64,000 nucleotides of DNA from Pusillimonas sp. TS35 (GCF_009857885.1 NZ_WWER01000008.1:152962-216961); one strand, 5' to 3'; shown: positions 47,490-58,577, counted from the stretch's first letter. The notes: generated by a model from the sequence alone, not told the origin. Numbers and translations are program-made.

Positions 47490-48830
47490 TCAATACGGTT
47501 TCAACGCCCGGCCGCAGGCGGTGCCGGAGGCCCAGGCCCACTGGAAGTTGTAGCCACCCAGCCAGCCGGTGACGTCGACAGCTTCGCCGATGAAGTAGAG
47601 GCCAGGGATGTCGCGCGCTTCCATGGTCTTCTGGTTCAGGCATCGGGTGTCTACCCCGCCGCGCATGACTTCGGCCTTCTTGTAACCCGCGGTACCCGAG
47701 GGCACCAGGGTCCAGCCGTGGATGTCGTGCGCGAGGCGGCGCAGTATCTTGTCGGGCACGTCGGCCAAGCGCATCTCGGCCAGGGTGGCCAATGGCTGGG
47801 CCGCAGCACGCGCTGATACGGCATGGGTACTTGAGGAGGTGGAAGGGGATGTGGTGCCGGCCGGCCCAGATGAGACGAGCGTCGCAGCATTTTCCAGCCA
47901 AGCGTCGGCGAGACGCTTGGGCATTAGACCGGCAAGTACGGTAGCGAGGTGCTGGCGGTTGCCGGGCTTGGCGGCGAGCAGCGCCTGCTCCAGGTCCTGG
48001 CCGGGGGCCAGATTCAGGGTCAGCGGCCGGGACGGATCCCAATAGCTCGATATCTGCAGGATGGCCGGGCCCGACAGGCCTCGGTGGGTGAACAGCAGGT
48101 CTTCCAGGAAAGCCATGGTGCCTTTGCGACCCGCGTCGGACGGCGTGGCGACCTGTGCTTCGAGTGCAACGCCGCTTAGCGCGGCGAAAGGCTTCCAGCT
48201 TTCGGTATCAAAGGTAAGCGGTACCAGCGCCGGCCGCGGCTCGATGACCTTCAAGCCGAATTGGCGGGCGATGCCCAGGGCGAAATCAGTCGCCCCCAGT
48301 TGCGGGATGGCCATGCCGCCCGTGGCCAGCACAAGCTGATGCGCGACGATCTCGCCGGTACTGGTTTCCAGGGCGAACAGGTCGTCCTCAGGAATGCCCG
48401 CGCCGCCGCTTGTCTGGCGATAGATGGCGCGCACGGTGCAGGGCATGCGCCATTGCACGCGCCCATCGCCGCACTCCGCGCGCAGCATGGCGATGATGTC
48501 TTCGCTGGATTCATCGCAGAATAACTGGCCCTTGTGCTTTTCGTGCCAGGCTATACCGTGGCGTTCGACCAGATCGAGGAAGTCGCGCGGCGTATAGCCG
48601 GCCAGCGCCGAACGGCAGAAATTGGGGTTCCGGGAAATGAAATTGGCGGGACCTGCGCCGATATTGGTGAAGTTGCAGCGCCCGCCGCCCGATATGCGGA
48701 TCTTCTCGGCCAGTCGCTCTGCATGGTCAACCAGCACCACGCGCAGCCCGCGCTGCCCGGCAGCGGCGGCGGCCATCATTCCGGCCGCTCCCGCTCCGAT
48801 CACCGCAACATCAAAGACACCGGACTTCAC
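47490..48830 (-). CDS. HI0933/BaiN-family FAD-dependent oxidoreductase
   Basis: 446-residue flavoprotein of the HI0933-like family. The FAD Rossmann motif is VIGAGAAGMMAAAAAGQRG near the N-terminus, followed by the hallmark SGGGRCNFTN. GLYFIGEAVDVTGWLGGYN at the C-terminus is also diagnostic. The family is widespread; physiological substrates are mostly unknown, although some members reduce alpha,beta-unsaturated bile acid intermediates. A low-complexity Ser/Thr-rich insertion (about residues 318-335) is unusual. Confidence 0.9.
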   Translation of the reverse strand: MKSGVFDVAVIGAGAAGMMAAAAAGQRGLRVVLVDHAERLAEKIRISGGGRCNFTNIGAGPANFISRNPNFCRSALAGYTPRDFLDLVERHGIAWHEKHKGQLFCDESSEDIIAMLRAECGDGRVQWRMPCTVRAIYRQTSGGAGIPEDDLFALETSTGEIVAHQLVLATGGMAIPQLGATDFALGIARQFGLKVIEPRPALVPLTFDTESWKPFAALSGVALEAQVATPSDAGRKGTMAFLEDLLFTHRGLSGPAILQISSYWDPSRPLTLNLAPGQDLEQALLAAKPGNRQHLATVLAGLMPKRLADAWLENAATLVSSGPAGTTSPSTSSSTHAVSARAAAQPLATLAEMRLADVPDKILRRLAHDIHGWTLVPSGTAGYKKAEVMRGGVDTRCLNQKTMEARDIPGLYFIGEAVDVTGWLGGYNFQWAWASGTACGRALKPY

Positions 48831-48860
48831 GCGAAAACGCCGGGCGCCTGGCGCCCCGCC

Positions 48861-51119
48861 CTATTCCTTGATGCAGTCAACGTAGTAGCGTTCTTCGCCG
48901 TCAGGCCCCACGTCTTGCGCCAGGCCATGCACATAGGTCTCGAAACCCGGAAACTTGGCGTTGAACTCGCGCGCGAACTGCAGGTAGTGAACGATGCGCT
49001 GGTTGAAGCGCTCGCCCGGGATCAGCAGCGGGATGCCCGGCGGGTAAGGCGTGAGCAGCACGCCCGTCACGCGCCCTTCCAGGTCGTCAATGCTGACGCG
49101 CTCGGCGTCGCGGTGCGCCATCTTGGCGTAGGCATCGGACGGCTTCATGGCAGGCACCATGTCGCTCAGATAGACCTCGGTCGTCAGGCGCGCCAGGTCG
49201 TACTTGCGGTAGGCCTCGTGGATCTGCTGGCACAGGTCGCGCAGGCCCATTCGCTCGTACTGGCGGTGCTCTTTGCAGAAGTCCGGCAGAATGCGCCACA
49301 TAGGCTGGTTGCGGTCGTAATCGTCCTTGAATTGCTGCAGCGCCGTCAGCAGCGTGTTCCAGCGGCCCTTGGTAATGCCGATCGTGAACAGGATGAAAAA
49401 CGAATACAGCCCTGTTTTCTCGATGACCACACCATGTTCGGCCAAGTACTTTGAAACCAGCGCGGCGGGGATGCCCGTGTCTGCAAACGTACCTTCAATA
49501 TCGAGCCCCGGCGTCACAATCGTGGCCTTGATGGGATCAAGCATATTGAAGCCCTCAGCCAGGTCGCCGAAGCCGTGCCACTTGTCGCCCGAGCGCAGCA
49601 GCCAGTCGTCGCGCTCGCCGATGCCATCGGACACCAGGCGGTTGGGGCCCCACACCTTGAACCACCAGTCGTTCTTGCCAAACTCGGATTCCACCTTGCG
49701 CATCGCGCGGCGGAAATCCATGGCTTCGCTGATGCTTTCTTCTACCAGCGCCGTGCCGCCCGGCGGCTCCATCATCGCCGCAGCCACGTCGCAAGACGCA
49801 ATAATGGCGTACTGGGGCGACGTGGACGTGTGCATCAAGTAGGCTTCGTTGAACACGTTTTGGTCGAGCTGGCGCGTTTCGGAGTCTTGCACCGTGATCT
49901 GCGACGCCTGCGACAGCCCCGCCAGCAACTTGTGCGTGGAGTGCGTGGCAAAGATCATTGCATCTTTGGGGCGCGGCCGGTTCTCGCCGATGGCATGCAT
50001 GTCGTGGTAGAACTCGTGGAACGAAGCATGCGGCAGCCAGGCCTCGTCGAAGTGCAGCGTATCGATGGACGAGCCCAATTTTTCCTTGATCATCTCGACG
50101 TTGTAGATCACCCCGTCGTACGTGCTCTGCGTAAGCGTAAGAATGCGCGGGCGCTTGTCCTTGATGTTGCGGGCAAAGGGGTTCGCCTCGATTTTCTTCT
50201 TGATGTTCTCGGGCTCGAACTCTTCCAGCGGAATGGGCCCGATGATGCCCAGGTGATTGCGCGTGGGGCGCAGAAACACCGGCACCGCGCCCGTCATCGT
50301 AATGGCATGGAGAATCGACTTATGGCAGTTGCGGTCAACCACAACCACGTCATCCGAAGCCACGTGGGCGTGCCACACGATTTTGTTGGACGTAGACGTA
50401 CCGTTGGTGACAAAGAAGCAATGATCGGCGTGGAAAATACGCGCCGCGTTGCGCTCGGATTCGGCCACGGGGCCGGTATGGTCCAGCAGTTGGCCCAGCT
50501 CGTCCACCGCGTTACAGACGTCGGCGCGCAGCATGTTCTCGCCAAAGAACTGGTGAAACATCTGCCCCACCGGGCTCTTCAGGAACGCCACGCCCCCTGA
50601 GTGCCCCGGACAGTGCCAGGAATACGAGCCATCGGACGCGTACTTGACCAGCTCGCGGAAGAACGGCGGCGCCAGCCCGTCCAGATAGGCGCGCGCCTCG
50701 CGGATGATGTGGCGCGCCACGAACTCGGGCGTATCCTCGAACATGTGAATGAAGCCATGCAGCTCGCGCAGGATATCGTTGGGGATATGCTGCGAGGTGC
50801 GGGTTTCGCCGTACAAATAAATAGGTATCTCGGCGTTGCGAAAGCGCAGCTCGCCGATGAACGCACGCAGGTTCTTGATGGCATTGGCCACGTCTTCCGG
50901 CGAGGCCACCACGAACTCCTCATCGTCGATCGATAGAATGAACGCGCTGGCGCGGCTTTGCTGCTGGGCAAACGAACTCAGGTCGCCATAGCTGGTGACG
51001 CCCAGCACCTCGACCCCTTCGGCCTCGATGGCGGCGGCCAGCGCCCGGATGCCCAGGCCCGAGGCATTTTCCGAGCGGTAGTCTTCGTCGATGATGACGA
51101 TGGGGAAACGGAATTTCAT
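48861..51119 (-). CDS. Ornithine/lysine/arginine decarboxylase (inducible type)
   Basis: 752-residue group III PLP decarboxylase. The N-terminal wing domain (FPIVIIDEDYRSENASG) precedes the catalytic part, with the PLP lysine in FATHSTHKLLAGLSQASQ and DEAWLPHASFHEFY. The C-terminal domain contains PYPPGIPLLIPGE. These enzymes convert lysine, arginine or ornithine to cadaverine, agmatine or putrescine, and can buffer acid. No antiporter is adjacent, so the substrate remains open. ATG at 51119 has GGAGC upstream; a TTG directly before it is also in frame. Confidence 0.93.
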   Translation of the reverse strand: MKFRFPIVIIDEDYRSENASGLGIRALAAAIEAEGVEVLGVTSYGDLSSFAQQQSRASAFILSIDDEEFVVASPEDVANAIKNLRAFIGELRFRNAEIPIYLYGETRTSQHIPNDILRELHGFIHMFEDTPEFVARHIIREARAYLDGLAPPFFRELVKYASDGSYSWHCPGHSGGVAFLKSPVGQMFHQFFGENMLRADVCNAVDELGQLLDHTGPVAESERNAARIFHADHCFFVTNGTSTSNKIVWHAHVASDDVVVVDRNCHKSILHAITMTGAVPVFLRPTRNHLGIIGPIPLEEFEPENIKKKIEANPFARNIKDKRPRILTLTQSTYDGVIYNVEMIKEKLGSSIDTLHFDEAWLPHASFHEFYHDMHAIGENRPRPKDAMIFATHSTHKLLAGLSQASQITVQDSETRQLDQNVFNEAYLMHTSTSPQYAIIASCDVAAAMMEPPGGTALVEESISEAMDFRRAMRKVESEFGKNDWWFKVWGPNRLVSDGIGERDDWLLRSGDKWHGFGDLAEGFNMLDPIKATIVTPGLDIEGTFADTGIPAALVSKYLAEHGVVIEKTGLYSFFILFTIGITKGRWNTLLTALQQFKDDYDRNQPMWRILPDFCKEHRQYERMGLRDLCQQIHEAYRKYDLARLTTEVYLSDMVPAMKPSDAYAKMAHRDAERVSIDDLEGRVTGVLLTPYPPGIPLLIPGERFNQRIVHYLQFAREFNAKFPGFETYVHGLAQDVGPDGEERYYVDCIKE

Positions 51120-51174
51120 CAATAGCTCCGTGCCGCGCGAACACGCGCGGCGTGCGGTTTAAACAATGTCCCTG

Positions 51175-51738
<564 letters not shown>

Positions 51739-51911
51739 AGCACTACCCAAAATAATGTTGGCGCGTATTTTAGCCCCTGCGGACAAGCGGGGTGCGACAG
51801 GGTGTCACCCGCTGCGCGTCCGGTTGCCGGGGGTTGCGCAAAAACCACGCTGCAGGCCGTCGCGCAACCGTCCCGCACATCCCCGGCGCCACCGCCGGCC
51901 GACTCCGCCGC

Positions 51912-54900
51912 TTACTCCCGCGAGAACCATCGGTACACCAGCGCCAGGCCGCTCACGGTACCCACACTCAGTTCTGCAGTCAGGCGCCGCGACAGGCTAT
52001 AGCTCAGGTGCGCCACCGTGCCGGTGTCCGACAGCGCCTGGCGCAGGCTGAGCGTTACCTTTTCGGTCAACCCTTTGCTGACCTGCACGAACCGGCGCTC
52101 GATATTGCTGACATTGTCCGTCCCGCGCACGACGCTTTCCGCCGGTAAAATGCTGCCCGCGCCGCCCAGCTCGCCCGACCGCATAGAAACCTCATCGACA
52201 CCGAATTTTCGGTAGAACGGTTCGCCGTCGCCCAGGAAGGACGTGCCCACCGAAAACAGCAGTGCCACGTCGCCGCCGCCCGAATCATCCGGCCCATGGC
52301 CCAGCAGCAGCCAAGAAAGCTTTTCGATCTCGCTGACGGCCGGGTAGGAAATGAGGTCGATGCGCGGCCGCTTGGCCGTTCCCGCCACCCGCACCCCCGC
52401 CTCCACGGCCAGGCCCGTGCGCAATGCCTCGATATCCAGCACCGGGCTGGTGATATCGCCCTGGAAGGTTACCGTTCCCCGGCGCAGCTGCAAATGCTGG
52501 CCATAGGTATCGATAGAGCCCCCCCGGGTGCGCAACTGGCCAATGCCTGTCAACTTGCCACCAGCCATCGTGATGTGCATCTTGCCCACCAGGCCGGAGT
52601 TCACCCCATAGCCCGTCAGGTAAAACCGCGGGCCCAGATCGATGTCGAGATCCAGCGATATATCGACGGGCGAAGCAGGCGCATGCGGCTTTTCACCGCC
52701 GCGCAGCACGACCACATCGCCATCGATCGTCGGAACCCCACCCAGAATATCGAGATCCACCCAACCGGCATCCGCCACCACCGAGCCTGTGATGGCCAGC
52801 TTTGGCAGTTCGGCCGCCATACGCAGCTTTCCCGTCACCATGGCGTAGCGGTCGGCACGCTGCAGGATGGGATAGCGGTACAACTCAGCGTCGATCACGC
52901 CCGTCGAAGCAAAAATATCCCACTCGCCGCTCAACGTCAGGTAGCCGCCCTGCGCATCGGGATTGGCGGTAATCCATTCGGCCGTACGCCATTCCTTGGG
53001 CTTGGCACGCAGACGAGCGGGGAAGGTCAGCTTGTCCAGGATCAGGCGGTTGTCGCGGACATGGGCGGACAAGGTGCCGTCAAGCAGGCGCACGCCGTCG
53101 TCTATGCGGACAATGCGCAGTTCGCGGCCTTCGATTGTGCCGGCGCTCGACCAGGTCTCGTCGGGGCGGCTGTTGAGCTCCAGATTGGCCCGCATCCGGC
53201 CGCCAAAAGACATGGCGTCACCGGTGAACAGGCTCAACCAGCCCAAGTCATCAATACTGGCGGCGAGCTTGACGTTCTTGCGGTCTTTGGGGTTCAAGTA
53301 CAGGCGCATGCCATCAGCATGCAGCGGCGTGGAGGCCTGGGCAGTCAGTTGGCCGCGCTCGCGCGTCGCCAGACGAAGGTCTGCGGAAACAGTGCTGGTC
53401 GTCGTGCCCGCGCGGCGAATGCGCAGATCCAGCCCGAGGGTCTGCAGGCCGAGCGGAAATGCGGGTTCGGCGGGCACGATCACATCGCCGCTGATACGCT
53501 CGATATGGACCTCGCCTTCCAACACACCGGTGAAACGCAGGTTCCAGTCCATGGCCAGAGCCAGGTCAGTATCTTCGCGGCTGGCTTCGCCGCGCACTTT
53601 CACGCCCCCCTTCGCTGTCTCCTCGGGCACAGGCATCCCCAGCTTGCGGCGGATGAGATCGATGCGGCCAGCCGATACCAGCAGGCGGTCTACCTTGCCG
53701 CGGGTTTCCCAACGGCCGGCACCGCCGCGCGATTCGGCATGCGACAACGTCACCAACGGCCGGCCGTCCATGGACAGCGCCAACTTCGTTGTGCCGACCA
53801 GCCATTGCCAGGCAGGCGCCACGGCTCCCGGAAGCAGAGTGATCGCCGCTGGCGCCTCGCTGCGGATCGACAACCCGGCATGCGATGCGTCCAACGTGCG
53901 CACCGTGCCGCGCCAACCCTCGGGCTGCTGGCCGTCAGGGCCTTTACCCCAGCCCCCATTCAAAACAACGTGTACCTCCATGGGCGCCGCACCCAGCCGC
54001 TTGGGGTCGGCCTTGGACGGTGTATAGCGGGCGTTGAGGTCGGCACGATGATCTGCCAGTGTGCCGGCCAATTCACCCCCCAGCGACGCGCCGCCGCCCA
54101 GACCCTTCCAGAAATCAGCCAGCCGGGGCGCCTTCAGGTCCAGCGTTACCTTGCTGTCAGCATCACCCAGCGCGCCTTTGGCGAGCAGCCGGTTGCTGCC
54201 CAGCGTCACATCCATATCGATCGCCGCCAGCGCCAGATTCTGCCAGCGCCAGGGCGGGGACGGCACCGTGTCAGGCCCCGCCTGCGCGAGTTGCCCGGCG
54301 GCCTCGCCTTGCTGCTTCATGCCTGCCTGCTGCGTCGCCCCTGCCTGCTGCGTCGCCCCTGCCTGCTGCGTCGCCCCTGCCTGCTGCGTCGCCCCTGCCT
54401 GCTGCTTCGCCACGTCTGCTTGCTGCTTCGCCTCTGCCTGCTGCGTCGCCTCTGCCTGCTGCTTCGCCCCTGCTTGCTGCCCGGCCGTGCTCGGTTGAGC
54501 AGCCGACTGTTGGCCCGCGCCGGTTCGGTTGACGATCTCGGCGTTGAAATGCCCAGCCAGTGGCTGACCATTCCATGATGAACCTTTCTCGAACGCCATT
54601 TTGAGCGCGGCCTGCGCCACGTCCCGGCGTCCCGTCAGTTGGATATCGAACTCGCTGGCCATACTGAGCACCGCATCCGGAATCTTCCCGCCTGCCAGCC
54701 GCCCCACATTGAGCTTATTGGCCCGAAGCTCGCCAACCAGCCGGTCGCGCGCCTGCGCACCCTCGCCGCCCTCGGCGCGCCAGCTCGCCTTTGCATTCAG
54801 CGACGATCCATCCGCCAACGCCAGCGAAACAGACGCATCCCTGAGTGGAAATACCCCGCGCGGCGTCAAGGCCGCCTTGGCATCCAGCGACACCCCCTGG

Positions 54901-55697
54901 CCAACGCCGGTCAGCGCCACATCCGCCGCATCCAGGTTTCCAGCAGCCTGCACATCGATCGTCACGTCGCAGTTTTGCGTATCGCCGGGCAGCGTCGACA
55001 AATAATTGCGTGCGCACAACGGTGATGCAGGAGTAAGCCCCCTCGCCTGCGTCGTCAGCGAAATCGAAAACGGCCATGGTTCGCTCAGTTGTGTCAGCCG
55101 CGCCTCGCCCTCGAACTGCGCGTGCATGTCGGCATTGCCGACCTCGGCGCTCTGGATGCCAAGACGGCCGCCCTGCTCGTCCAAATAAACCGACGTCACC
55201 AAATTATCCAGGTCGATGGGCAGGCGGGCGCCGTCGCGCCAAATCTCAACCTTGTCAGCCGCCAGCCGATCAACCGCAATGCCCAGCGGCAACTTCGGCA
55301 CGGCAAATGGCTGCCTGTCCACAGGCTCATCGCCCGCCGCTGGGAGGTTGATCCGCAACACCGCCGCCGACAGCGCCGACACATGCACGCGATGGTCGAG
55401 CAGTTCCCGCCACACGCCACGCAGTTGAACACTTTCCAGATGCACATGCCCCTGATCTGGCAGCGGCACGTCAAGCTGGCCGACCTGCAGCCCATGCCAT
55501 ACCGACCCCGATATGCCTTGGATCTCGACATTCAGCTCGCGGGCCGCCGTCACCAACGCCCAGCGCGTACCAGCCGGTGTTGCCAGCGTCCAGTAGAGAA
55601 ACCCCAGCACCACGGCCAGCAGAATAACAAGGACGGGGCCCGCCCAGATCAGAACTGAGCGCAGGATGGAACGCAGCCAGCGACGGAATCGGATCAA
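51912..55697 (-). CDS. tamB: Translocation and assembly module inner-membrane subunit TamB
   Basis: 1261-residue TamB/AsmA-like protein with one N-terminal membrane helix (about residues 14-36) and a long periplasmic beta-groove, ending in the DUF490/TamB domain (…LSYSLSRRLTAELSVGTVSG). It spans the envelope with TamA and has roles in outer-membrane protein and lipid transport. It begins with TTG overlapping the tamA stop (TTGA). A Gln/Ala-rich insert of about 60 residues (about 406-466) is made of QQAGAT/QQAEA repeats and is not part of the conserved fold. Confidence 0.92.
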   Translation of the reverse strand: MIRFRRWLRSILRSVLIWAGPVLVILLAVVLGFLYWTLATPAGTRWALVTAARELNVEIQGISGSVWHGLQVGQLDVPLPDQGHVHLESVQLRGVWRELLDHRVHVSALSAAVLRINLPAAGDEPVDRQPFAVPKLPLGIAVDRLAADKVEIWRDGARLPIDLDNLVTSVYLDEQGGRLGIQSAEVGNADMHAQFEGEARLTQLSEPWPFSISLTTQARGLTPASPLCARNYLSTLPGDTQNCDVTIDVQAAGNLDAADVALTGVGQGVSLDAKAALTPRGVFPLRDASVSLALADGSSLNAKASWRAEGGEGAQARDRLVGELRANKLNVGRLAGGKIPDAVLSMASEFDIQLTGRRDVAQAALKMAFEKGSSWNGQPLAGHFNAEIVNRTGAGQQSAAQPSTAGQQAGAKQQAEATQQAEAKQQADVAKQQAGATQQAGATQQAGATQQAGATQQAGMKQQGEAAGQLAQAGPDTVPSPPWRWQNLALAAIDMDVTLGSNRLLAKGALGDADSKVTLDLKAPRLADFWKGLGGGASLGGELAGTLADHRADLNARYTPSKADPKRLGAAPMEVHVVLNGGWGKGPDGQQPEGWRGTVRTLDASHAGLSIRSEAPAAITLLPGAVAPAWQWLVGTTKLALSMDGRPLVTLSHAESRGGAGRWETRGKVDRLLVSAGRIDLIRRKLGMPVPEETAKGGVKVRGEASREDTDLALAMDWNLRFTGVLEGEVHIERISGDVIVPAEPAFPLGLQTLGLDLRIRRAGTTTSTVSADLRLATRERGQLTAQASTPLHADGMRLYLNPKDRKNVKLAASIDDLGWLSLFTGDAMSFGGRMRANLELNSRPDETWSSAGTIEGRELRIVRIDDGVRLLDGTLSAHVRDNRLILDKLTFPARLRAKPKEWRTAEWITANPDAQGGYLTLSGEWDIFASTGVIDAELYRYPILQRADRYAMVTGKLRMAAELPKLAITGSVVADAGWVDLDILGGVPTIDGDVVVLRGGEKPHAPASPVDISLDLDIDLGPRFYLTGYGVNSGLVGKMHITMAGGKLTGIGQLRTRGGSIDTYGQHLQLRRGTVTFQGDITSPVLDIEALRTGLAVEAGVRVAGTAKRPRIDLISYPAVSEIEKLSWLLLGHGPDDSGGGDVALLFSVGTSFLGDGEPFYRKFGVDEVSMRSGELGGAGSILPAESVVRGTDNVSNIERRFVQVSKGLTEKVTLSLRQALSDTGTVAHLSYSLSRRLTAELSVGTVSGLALVYRWFSRE
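54310..54480 (-). repeat. In-frame tandem repeat inside tamB encoding QQAGAT units
   Basis: At least ten imperfect 15-18-bp units (plus-strand core GCCTGCTGCGTCGCC / GCCTGCTGCTTCGCC) lie within tamB. All have lengths divisible by 3, so the frame survives copy-number changes. The central four copies are nearly identical, a sign of recent expansion. Confidence 0.9.
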
Positions 55698-57472
55698 AAC
55701 GCAATACCCAGAGAAAAATGCAGGCGCAGTTTCTTATCGCGCTGCCCATAGGCCAGATCGACAAAAAACGGGCCTGCCGGCGTGCGCACCGCCAGCCCCG
55801 TACCCACGCCCACATGCCAATCCATAGCGCCAAAAGACGCCGCGGCATCACCCGCGTCGATAAACAGATTCATACCCAGCGTATCAGTGAAATAGTGGGT
55901 GTACTCGACGCTGGCCACGGCCAGCGCATTGGCCCCGATCACAGCATCGCCGCGTTGCTCGCCAATGCTGAGGTAGCGATAACCGCGTATCGTACGCGCG
56001 CCACCGGTGCGGTAACCGAAATCCTGCGGCAGCCGATCGGTCTGTGTCCAGACCTTGCCCACCTCGCCACGCAGCGTGACCACGTCGCGGCGCCCCACCG
56101 GCCACCATTTCTGTGCCCGCAGCCCCGCACGGGAAAACCGCTCGCCGCGGTCCAGCGTAACGCCCAGACCCACACCCAGCTCAATGAGATTGCCTTCGCG
56201 GGGATCATATTTCTTGTCAACATCGCGGCGCAGGATTCGGTACGTCCCCGTCAGAGAGGGCACTTCAAACTCCGAGGCGCCGCTGATGCGCGTCTTGTCG
56301 TAGGCCGCGACAGCGCCCCATTCGGACTCGTAATCCACCCTGCTGCCGCCGCCTGCCGCCCATTGCGTACTGCGCTTGAAACCCAAGCCCACGCGGCTGT
56401 TGTCCAAACCTTCGATATCGGAGTGTTCGTACAACACGCCAACACTGTCCTGATGGCCGCGCCGGCTAGGCGGCAGGTGCACGTCAAAAAACACGCGCTG
56501 CCTGTCTTTGTCGACGCCGGCACCGGTTTCAATCCACACGGGCTGGCCGAACACCACGTTCTGCCGATATAAGCCCTCCACGCGGATGCCGTGGTCGCTG
56601 TCCGCACCGATCGAAGTCGTGAAACGCCGTGCCGGCGCTTCGGTCACATCCACGCGCACCGGCAGCTCAACAGAGCCATCCTCCAGCACCCGCTGCGCCG
56701 ACTGATCCGCATTCAGCGTCACAAACGCGCCACGAAAAAACGACGTCGTCTGCAAGGATTGCTGCCAGTCGTCGAGCTTGTCCTGGTCGTATGCGTCGCC
56801 TGGCTCGTACACCACATAACGCCGAATCAAACGCGGCGGCACACGCTTGAGCCCGGTAATAGTCATGGGCCCCAGCACGGCTCGAGGGCCGCTATCGACC
56901 TCGGCATGCAGCCTGGCCTTGGCCCGATCGGCATCCACGGTAGCCTGCGTCGACACATAACGGGCAAAGTAGAAATCCTTGCGGCTGACGCCGTCCAGCA
57001 GATTCTCTTTGGCGGTGCCCCAGGATTTGTTGATGAACGGCATGCCCTCGCGCAGGGGCCAGTCGCGACGCAGCCCGATGAGCCGGGCTTCAAAACGCGG
57101 CTGCGTGATCTGACCCTTGAAGTCCAGTTGCACGGACTCGACCTCGGTGCGCAACCCCGGCTCGATCGTGATGTCCCAGGTTTCACCGCCGATATCCTCG
57201 CCGACCTCTAGCGTAACCACCGGAGAAAAATACCCTTGGGTTTCAAGCGCCGATACGGTCGCATCATGCGCCCGACGGCGCAGGCGCGTCACCTCGCCGC
57301 CGTCTTGGTCTTCGGCCAGTCGGGTAATGGCTTCGACTGCGCCGTTGATGGCCGTAAGCGCCTGCGGCGGCACCCCGCCAGGGTCAATGATGACTTCCGG
57401 GCGCTCGGCAGCGGCCGCCGACAGGCTCAGCCCGGCCAGAAACCAGAAAACAGTTGCGGCCCCCCTGCGCAT
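55694..57472 (-). CDS. tamA: Translocation and assembly module outer-membrane protein TamA
   Basis: 592-residue Omp85-family barrel. A signal peptide (MRRGAATVFWFLAGLSLSAAAAE) is followed by POTRA domains (about residues 40-270) and a C-terminal 16-strand barrel with GGARTIRGYRYLSIG (the conserved lid-loop RGY motif) and a terminal strand ending in LHFSLGIAF with the aromatic last residue. The ATG at 57472 gives the signal peptide; the longer frame overlaps mrp. It is translated 8 bases after mrp and overlaps tamB. Confidence 0.93.
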   Translation of the reverse strand: MRRGAATVFWFLAGLSLSAAAAERPEVIIDPGGVPPQALTAINGAVEAITRLAEDQDGGEVTRLRRRAHDATVSALETQGYFSPVVTLEVGEDIGGETWDITIEPGLRTEVESVQLDFKGQITQPRFEARLIGLRRDWPLREGMPFINKSWGTAKENLLDGVSRKDFYFARYVSTQATVDADRAKARLHAEVDSGPRAVLGPMTITGLKRVPPRLIRRYVVYEPGDAYDQDKLDDWQQSLQTTSFFRGAFVTLNADQSAQRVLEDGSVELPVRVDVTEAPARRFTTSIGADSDHGIRVEGLYRQNVVFGQPVWIETGAGVDKDRQRVFFDVHLPPSRRGHQDSVGVLYEHSDIEGLDNSRVGLGFKRSTQWAAGGGSRVDYESEWGAVAAYDKTRISGASEFEVPSLTGTYRILRRDVDKKYDPREGNLIELGVGLGVTLDRGERFSRAGLRAQKWWPVGRRDVVTLRGEVGKVWTQTDRLPQDFGYRTGGARTIRGYRYLSIGEQRGDAVIGANALAVASVEYTHYFTDTLGMNLFIDAGDAAASFGAMDWHVGVGTGLAVRTPAGPFFVDLAYGQRDKKLRLHFSLGIAF

Positions 57473-57479
57473 TGGCCCG

Positions 57480-58331
57480 TCAGGTCTTGCGCGCCACGAC
57501 CATGGGCCGCATGGCTGCGGTATCGGGCGGCAGTTTGGCCACGATGTCGAGCAGCTTGCCCGCCACGTCAAGATAGATGCGCGCCACCTCGCCATCGGGC
57601 TCGGCCACCACCGTCGGCCGGCCTGAATCCGTCTGTTCGCGTATGCTCATCTGCAGCGGCAGTGAACCCAGCCAAGGGATCTCATACTGAGCCGCCATGT
57701 CACGCCCACCGTGTTCGCCGAAAATTGGCTCGGCGTGCCCGCAATTGCTACAGATGTGCACGGACATGTTCTCGACCACGCCCAACACTGGCACATTCAC
57801 CTTCTGGAACATGCGCAACCCTTTGCGCGCGTCCGCCAGAGCGAGATCCTGCGGCGTGGTAACGATGACCGCACCGGTGAGCGGCACCTTCTGCGCCATA
57901 GTGAGTGCAATATCACCCGTACCCGGCGGCATGTCGACAATCAGGAAATCCAGGTCGTTCCAGTTGGTCTGGCCCAGCAACTGCTGCAGCGCCTGCGTGA
58001 CCATGGGGCCGCGCCAGATGGCCGGCGCGTCTTCGTCGATGAGAAAACCAATGGAATTGGCCTGCAGGCCGTGGCCCTGCAGCGGCTCCATGGTTTTACC
58101 GTCATTGCTGGCTGGCTTGCCGGACAGGCCCAGCATAATAGGCACGCTGGGCCCGTAGATATCGGCGTCGAGCAGGCCGGTGCGCGCGCCCAGGCGCGAC
58201 AGCGCCAGCGCCAGGTTGACAGCCGTTGTACTCTTGCCCACGCCCCCTTTGCCCGAGGCGACGGCAATAATATTGCGAATATTGGGCATGGGCCGCAGGC
58301 CCGGCTGGACGGCGTGGCTGACGATCTGCAT
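57480..58331 (-). CDS. Mrp/ApbC-family Fe-S cluster carrier ATPase
   Basis: P-loop scaffold/carrier for Fe-S clusters. The deviant Walker A is SGKGGVGKSTTAVNLA, VDMPPGTGDIALT follows, and the cluster-binding CxxC pair is in HICSNCGHAEPIFG. From ATG 58331 it has 283 residues and lacks the N-terminal MIP18/DUF59 domain often fused in this family. An earlier ATG at 58394 is possible but has no ribosome site. It leads the mrp-tamA-tamB unit. Confidence 0.88.
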   Translation of the reverse strand: MQIVSHAVQPGLRPMPNIRNIIAVASGKGGVGKSTTAVNLALALSRLGARTGLLDADIYGPSVPIMLGLSGKPASNDGKTMEPLQGHGLQANSIGFLIDEDAPAIWRGPMVTQALQQLLGQTNWNDLDFLIVDMPPGTGDIALTMAQKVPLTGAVIVTTPQDLALADARKGLRMFQKVNVPVLGVVENMSVHICSNCGHAEPIFGEHGGRDMAAQYEIPWLGSLPLQMSIREQTDSGRPTVVAEPDGEVARIYLDVAGKLLDIVAKLPPDTAAMRPMVVARKT

Positions 58332-58577
58332 GGTAGGTTCGGTCCTTCGGGGCGCCGTGACGCGGCGCCAAAGCGGTTTCAATACGTTTCGCATAAGACA
58401 TTGCGCGGTTGTGCGGCGCGTACGGCGCGGGTACATTGAGATTATGCACTTCCGCAACGCATCCGCGTCCGGCATTAAACCCCAAGTCGACAGCAGTTCT
58501 CAGGAAGAATACACTGAAGACTCAAGAATAGCGGATCGCCGGGAATTATTTTCGGCCGGCAAGGTCTATCACGTACG

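Noticed and set aside
52296..54578. 760-codon plus-strand open frame opposite tamB
   Set aside because: Antisense to tamB; ends in repeats that only mirror the QQAGAT array; no family features.
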